Assembly: GCA_950096615.1 (NCBI GenBank)
Contig: CATNCP010000028.1
Coordinates: 1-39,199, forward strand
Length of the DNA: 39,199 bases
From: an uncultured Kangiella sp.
GTDB taxonomy: Bacteria; Pseudomonadota; Gammaproteobacteria; Enterobacterales; Kangiellaceae
Direction of reading: 5' to 3'
Shown: one piece after another, positions 36,008-39,199 of the stretch
How positions within the stretch are numbered: position 1 is the stretch's first letter
How the letters are laid out: each line of letters begins with the position of its first letter
Program-made: the position numbers and the translations under genes
The notes under the pieces: generated by a model
Told to the model about the DNA's origin: nothing
Databases searched by the model: none
The model's input: only the letters and a program-made list of their open reading frames with translations

Positions 36008-36099
36008 GTTTTCCTCTATAATTTATGAAATTATGATGCATTTTACCGATTGTTTTACCATAATAAAGGTATCTATAGCGTGAATTTTAGTAAATCCCG

Positions 36100-36918
36100 A
36101 TGAATTTTAACCATTTCATGACATCAGCTTACAAAGTTGCAGTCGCAGGCCTTTTTTGTCTGCTGCTTCTGGCGTCTTGTGGCGACTCGGAAAAACACGC
36201 TAATCTATGTGAAAAACATTTCAACACCCAAAGTTATAAAATCGCATTAAAGCACTGCCAACAGGCTGCAGAAGAGGGTGATAGCGCGTCGCAGTACTTC
36301 TTAGGAAAAATGTATCTTGAGTCCGGTAAGCAGCAAGAAGGACGTGAGCTGATTAAACTGTCTGCTGAGTCCGGTTTCAAGAAAGCGGTTTTCCATAGCA
36401 CTGTTTGGACATTGCTGTCGAAGGATGTTGAAGCAGTCATGGCTAAAAAAGCCATACAGCAAATGCAACAGTTTGCTGAAAGCGGAGATGATGTTGCGCA
36501 GTTTTGGATGGGGAATGTGTTTCTGTTTGGCTATGTTGATCAGAAGCCAAGTCCGAATGAAGCCACATACTGGTATCAGCTTTCCGTAGAGCAGGGTAAC
36601 GTTCGCTCCATGAACAACCTTGCTTGGATAAAAGCTCTAGCTCGAGATAGTGAGTTGTTTGATCCAGAAGGTGCGATCGAGCTGGCCAAAAAGGTTGTAG
36701 CAAAACACCCCAACAGCCATGGTTATCTGGATACATTGGCTGCTGCATATGCTGCAAATAAAGACTTTAAAGCGGCTATTGAAACTCAGGAGCGAGTGTT
36801 ATCGCTGGCACGGTCAGTAGACTGCCAGCACTGCTCAGAGCATCTGATTGAGTATTATCAGGGGCATCTAAAGCGTTACCATCAGCAAAAACCACTTGAA
36901 GAAGACCTGCTTAAGTAA
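36100..36918 (+). CDS. Sel1/TPR-like repeat lipoprotein
   Basis: This 272-residue lipoprotein has a signal ending in the lipobox LLASC (Cys27 if the first ATG is used). The body is a string of helical repeats of Sel1/TPR type: YKIALKHCQQAAEEGDSASQ, the following LGKMYLESGK, ESGDDVAQFWMGNVFLFG, NEATYWYQLSVEQGNVRSM, and a TPR-like end SHGYLDTLAAAYAANKDFKAAI. Such solenoids serve as protein-binding scaffolds in the envelope. No partner is evident. A second ATG six codons in is possible, and neither has a good ribosome binding site. The SPOR lipoprotein gene follows 53 nt later. Confidence 0.83.
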   Translation: MNFNHFMTSAYKVAVAGLFCLLLLASCGDSEKHANLCEKHFNTQSYKIALKHCQQAAEEGDSASQYFLGKMYLESGKQQEGRELIKLSAESGFKKAVFHSTVWTLLSKDVEAVMAKKAIQQMQQFAESGDDVAQFWMGNVFLFGYVDQKPSPNEATYWYQLSVEQGNVRSMNNLAWIKALARDSELFDPEGAIELAKKVVAKHPNSHGYLDTLAAAYAANKDFKAAIETQERVLSLARSVDCQHCSEHLIEYYQGHLKRYHQQKPLEEDLLK

Positions 36919-36932
36919 TATTGTTAAATAAA

Positions 36933-36951
36933 TCAACAAGTTGTTTGTTGA
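36933..36951 (+). other. Short hairpin between the Sel1-like and SPOR genes
   Basis: TCAACAA (36933-36939) pairs with TTGTTGA (36945-36951), loop GTTGT, 21 nt before the SPOR gene start. There is no T tract. Confidence 0.45.
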
Positions 36952-36971
36952 GCTTATTAAACGGCAGGTTT

Positions 36972-37784
36972 ATGGTTTTATCCCGAACAATTACTACTTT
37001 TTGTCTAATCTCTGGCTATATTGTTATAGGCCTATCTGGCTGTTCTAGCAAAACAGACACCTTTGCGTTAAAAGAAAACCAAGAACGTTGGTTTTGTACG
37101 CCACAAGGTGAAGATGACTGGTCTTGCGATGAGTCTAAGCGTGAGTTCGAGCAACTAGCAAAAAAAAATAAATTCGTCGAAGAAGAGCAGAAAGAATCGA
37201 CTGTTCCGGTTGATACTGACACAGACCTAACTAGCCCCACCTTGATCGCAAAAGAGCTGACCAATGAACAAGCGGAACAGCCCGAGCGTCTATCAGAACG
37301 AGACATCTCAGCCCAAGAAAACTCAGTTCAAGAAAAATCAACTCAGTACACCGGGCCAGCTGAACTAAGTAACGCAGTATCAGAGCCAGAACTTGCTTCT
37401 AGCGCTACTGTAGACAAGTTACTTGACGCTCCAGCTGAAGAAACTGAACGTCTCGACATGGATCTTGAGCGGGTATCAGAGACTAGTATGGCTGAGAGTA
37501 TGGCTGAGAACAAAAGCCCCGTGCAAGCCACAGTATCTACCTGGGTGGTTCAATTGGGAGCTTATGGTTCGGAAGCAGCTGCTGATGAGCTAGTGCAAAA
37601 AGTGGGGCAGGGCGATGTTTTTAAAACACAAGTTCGAGGACGTTTTTACTTTACGGTGGTGGCTACTGGTTTTTCGCAAAAGTCTGAAGCCGAACAATTT
37701 GCTCGTGAAATAGAAGGGCGCCAATTAGGGATATCTCCCTGGGTTCGAAAAGGCGCCTCTTTACAGAAATTTATTGTCGATTAG
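36972..37784 (+). CDS. SPOR-domain lipoprotein
   Basis: I start this at the ATG at 36972 (270 residues), because it gives a clean lipoprotein signal with lipobox LSGC (Cys24); a TTG 17 codons upstream is in frame but would add a poor N-terminus. A central region (about 60-190) is acidic, Glu/Ser/Thr-rich and likely disordered. The C-terminal 75 residues are a SPOR domain (STWVVQLGAYGSEAAADELV, later FYFTVVATGFSQKSEAEQFA), which binds glycan strands lacking stem peptides at septal peptidoglycan. A role near the division site is therefore likely. Its stop overlaps the stop of the convergent thioredoxin-like gene. Confidence 0.86.
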   Translation: MVLSRTITTFCLISGYIVIGLSGCSSKTDTFALKENQERWFCTPQGEDDWSCDESKREFEQLAKKNKFVEEEQKESTVPVDTDTDLTSPTLIAKELTNEQAEQPERLSERDISAQENSVQEKSTQYTGPAELSNAVSEPELASSATVDKLLDAPAEETERLDMDLERVSETSMAESMAENKSPVQATVSTWVVQLGAYGSEAAADELVQKVGQGDVFKTQVRGRFYFTVVATGFSQKSEAEQFAREIEGRQLGISPWVRKGASLQKFIVD

Positions 37785-38302
37785 TCTGATGAACTTTCAA
37801 TAATGTTAAGCAGCTCAACCTCGATAGGCTCTGAGGTACTTTCTACGATACGTCCCTTTTCTTCTTGGTTTTGATACACAACAATTGTTGGTGTGTATTT
37901 AACCTTCGCTTTTTTTGCTAATCCTTGACTGTCTGATTTATTTCTATCTAAAGCGATAAGCTGCAATTGTATGTTGGGATTATTTAGCTGTTTTTTTAGC
38001 TTTATCAAGTTCGGAATTTCACGCTGACTGTCATGACACCAAGTACCAAAATAAGCGATGATTTGTGTTGGTGTTGTGACTGCATTCAACTGTTCTACGG
38101 CTGACAGCTTTAATTCTTGATGGCGCTTAACAGAAAATATTGGATAGTTACTTTGCAGTTCATCAATGGTGATGGGGCCTGCAGCATCCATATGTTTTTC
38201 GAAGCGGCTTGGGGAGTGTTCGTTTTGTTGATGTGACGAGTTTGTTTTACAGGCCGATAAAGCAACAGCCATCATTATAAGTAACGTTAATTTCGAGGTC
38301 AT
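37781..38302 (-). CDS. Thioredoxin-fold lipoprotein with CHDS active-site motif
   Basis: This 173-residue protein has a lipoprotein signal with lipobox LSAC (Cys18), so it faces the periplasm or envelope. The thioredoxin fold shows TQIIAYFGTWCHDSQREIPNL around residues 78-97 and the cis-proline loop KYTPTIVVYQ near 136. The usual CxxC is CHDS, so only one active-site cysteine remains. Related families with WCxDS occur, probably acting as monothiol exchangers or binders. The ATG overlaps the stop of the PanE-MsrB gene as ATGA, implying translational coupling. MsrB enzymes need a thioredoxin-like reductant, but the predicted compartments differ. Confidence 0.85.
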   Translation of the reverse strand: MTSKLTLLIMMAVALSACKTNSSHQQNEHSPSRFEKHMDAAGPITIDELQSNYPIFSVKRHQELKLSAVEQLNAVTTPTQIIAYFGTWCHDSQREIPNLIKLKKQLNNPNIQLQLIALDRNKSDSQGLAKKAKVKYTPTIVVYQNQEEKGRIVESTSEPIEVELLNIIESSSD

Positions 38303-39199
38303 GATTTTTCCTGTTCGAATTGTAAGCTAACGGAATTTACACAAAACCGCTGGCCGGTTTCAGTCGGGCCATCATCAAAGATATGGCCAAGGTGAGATCC
38401 ACACTGGGCGCAAAGAATTTCAGTACGACTCATGCCATGACTGTCGTCTGATTTGTAAGCAATGGCTTTATTATCTTGAGCTCGATCAAAGCTAGGCCAG
38501 CCACAGCCTGAGTCAAATTTGGAGTCATCTTTAAATAATGGCGATTCGCAACAGACGCAATGATAAGTGCCCTGCTCATGATGTAGGTTGTAAGAGCCTG
38601 AAAAAGGAGGCTCGGTACCATGTTGTTGAGTGACATGAAACGTTGCGGGATCAAGGTTGTTAATGTTTGCCTGAGCTAACTGCTTTAATGGCGGGTAGGC
38701 GATATGGAATTCACTCCAAAGTCTCCAGTTGTGAGGAACGGGAATATCATACTTTGAGGCTTGATCGAGCAAGTAGCCGTTAATGGCATCAATTTCGGTC
38801 AAGTTTCCCTTAAGGACATCTTGCAACATTGATGATTGATTGTTCGCGGTTGCTTCGATGACGTTTACGATTGTTTCTTTTAGGGGCGCATCAAGGTTAA
38901 TAGCTAAAGTATCTGCTAAACGCTGGTTTTCATTAATTAAAGCTAAAACCTTAGGCCACTTGTCGCTATCAAGCAATTCTCCGTTTTTGCACTGATAAAT
39001 CGAGGTTAATGGATTAACCACTGCGTTAATGAATAGCTTCTGCCAAAGGATGTTGTTAATAGTGGAGTGCCACTCGGCATTAAGCGCATCACAGATCTGC
39101 TGGGTAAGAAACTTCGGTTTTGAATCGCTTTCTAGATGACCAAACGTTACCTTGCCTTGTCCTGCATAGTGAACGGCTTGCTTGGCTTTGATATAAGCA
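38299..39199 (-). CDS. Ketopantoate reductase-MsrB fusion protein, 5' end cut by window edge
   Basis: One open frame runs in from the right edge without a stop until TGA at 38301-38299. The first part is the C-terminal half of PanE/ApbA ketopantoate reductase: HYAGQGKVTFGHLE, then WQKLFINAVVNPLT with the catalytic Lys, NGELL, and SSMLQDV leading to TEIDAINGYLL with the catalytic Glu. PanE normally makes pantoate for coenzyme A. About 20 residues later a full MsrB domain begins: FHVTQQHGTEPPFSG, zinc CxxC pairs CVCC and CAQC, FDSGCGWPSF, and catalytic Cys in RFCVNS. MsrB repairs methionine-R-sulfoxide. No Met lies in the linker to start a separate MsrB. The PanE Rossmann half lies beyond the window. 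Confidence 0.9.
   Translation of the reverse strand, partial: AYIKAKQAVHYAGQGKVTFGHLESDSKPKFLTQQICDALNAEWHSTINNILWQKLFINAVVNPLTSIYQCKNGELLDSDKWPKVLALINENQRLADTLAINLDAPLKETIVNVIEATANNQSSMLQDVLKGNLTEIDAINGYLLDQASKYDIPVPHNWRLWSEFHIAYPPLKQLAQANINNLDPATFHVTQQHGTEPPFSGSYNLHHEQGTYHCVCCESPLFKDDSKFDSGCGWPSFDRAQDNKAIAYKSDDSHGMSRTEILCAQCGSHLGHIFDDGPTETGQRFCVNSVSLQFEQEKS

Noticed and set aside
36921-36971. TTG start for the SPOR lipoprotein
   Set aside because: The added residues precede a complete lipoprotein signal and have no ribosome binding site.
1-39199. CRISPR arrays, insertion sequences, prophage, tRNA or rRNA genes
   Set aside because: No direct-repeat arrays, transposase or integrase genes, or cloverleaf/rRNA segments were recognised anywhere in the window.

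Overview
The window looks like a chromosomal segment from a free-living, probably marine or halophilic gammaproteobacterium of moderate GC content. I base this on UvrA, Ssb, MscL, GcvA and RutE-type proteins that read like their E. coli and Pseudomonas counterparts, on the uvrA / MFS / ssb gene order, and on the PstC and PstA forms with large extracytoplasmic inserts. Kangiella or a relative is my guess from recall, not something proved here. I see no insertion sequence, integrase, phage gene, CRISPR array, rRNA or tRNA, so this is mostly core genome.

Layout. 1-2.4 kb: the end of a cyclophilin gene, a tight cluster of hairpins, a GNAT acetyltransferase, a TerC-type membrane protein and a small lipoprotein. 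2.4-8.2 kb: uvrA, divergent from a YajR-like MFS transporter, ssb and a Bax-inhibitor-1/YccA protein. 8.2-9.3 kb: an MscS-family channel. 9.5-19.7 kb: a complete phosphate-starvation locus. It holds an OprP/OprO-type porin (minus strand) divergent from pstC-pstA-pstB-phoU-phoB-phoR, followed by a separately promoted pstS. Three promoters carry PhoB-box repeats, each placed exactly 10 nt before a -10 hexamer. 19.8-23.5 kb: a PLP-dependent deaminase-like enzyme, an unknown membrane protein, mscL, an Mpo1-like protein and a DUF819 transporter-like protein. 23.6-27.3 kb: an amino-acid nitrogen group with a CtlX-type amidinohydrolase, the regulator GcvA and glutamate dehydrogenase. The 450-nt ctlX-gcvA gap is rich in signals: an own-strand terminator before ctlX, opposing promoters, tandem hairpins and a 42-codon ORF with a strong ribosome binding site. 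27.4-34.4 kb: a short-chain dehydrogenase, a membrane diguanylate cyclase, an M28 lipoprotein peptidase and an S9 peptidase. 34.5-39.2 kb: a membrane protein and a RutE-type nitroreductase in one operon, a Sel1-like lipoprotein, a SPOR-domain lipoprotein, a thioredoxin-fold lipoprotein, and a gene cut by the right edge in which ketopantoate reductase (PanE) is fused in frame to methionine-R-sulfoxide reductase (MsrB).

How it works together. The phosphate locus is the main functional unit: the porin admits phosphate, PstS binds it, PstCAB imports it, PhoU reports transport status, and PhoR/PhoB switch on the boxed promoters. The most unusual items are the PanE-MsrB fusion translationally coupled to a thioredoxin-like lipoprotein, the five-hairpin cluster near the left edge, and the structured ctlX-gcvA intergenic region.
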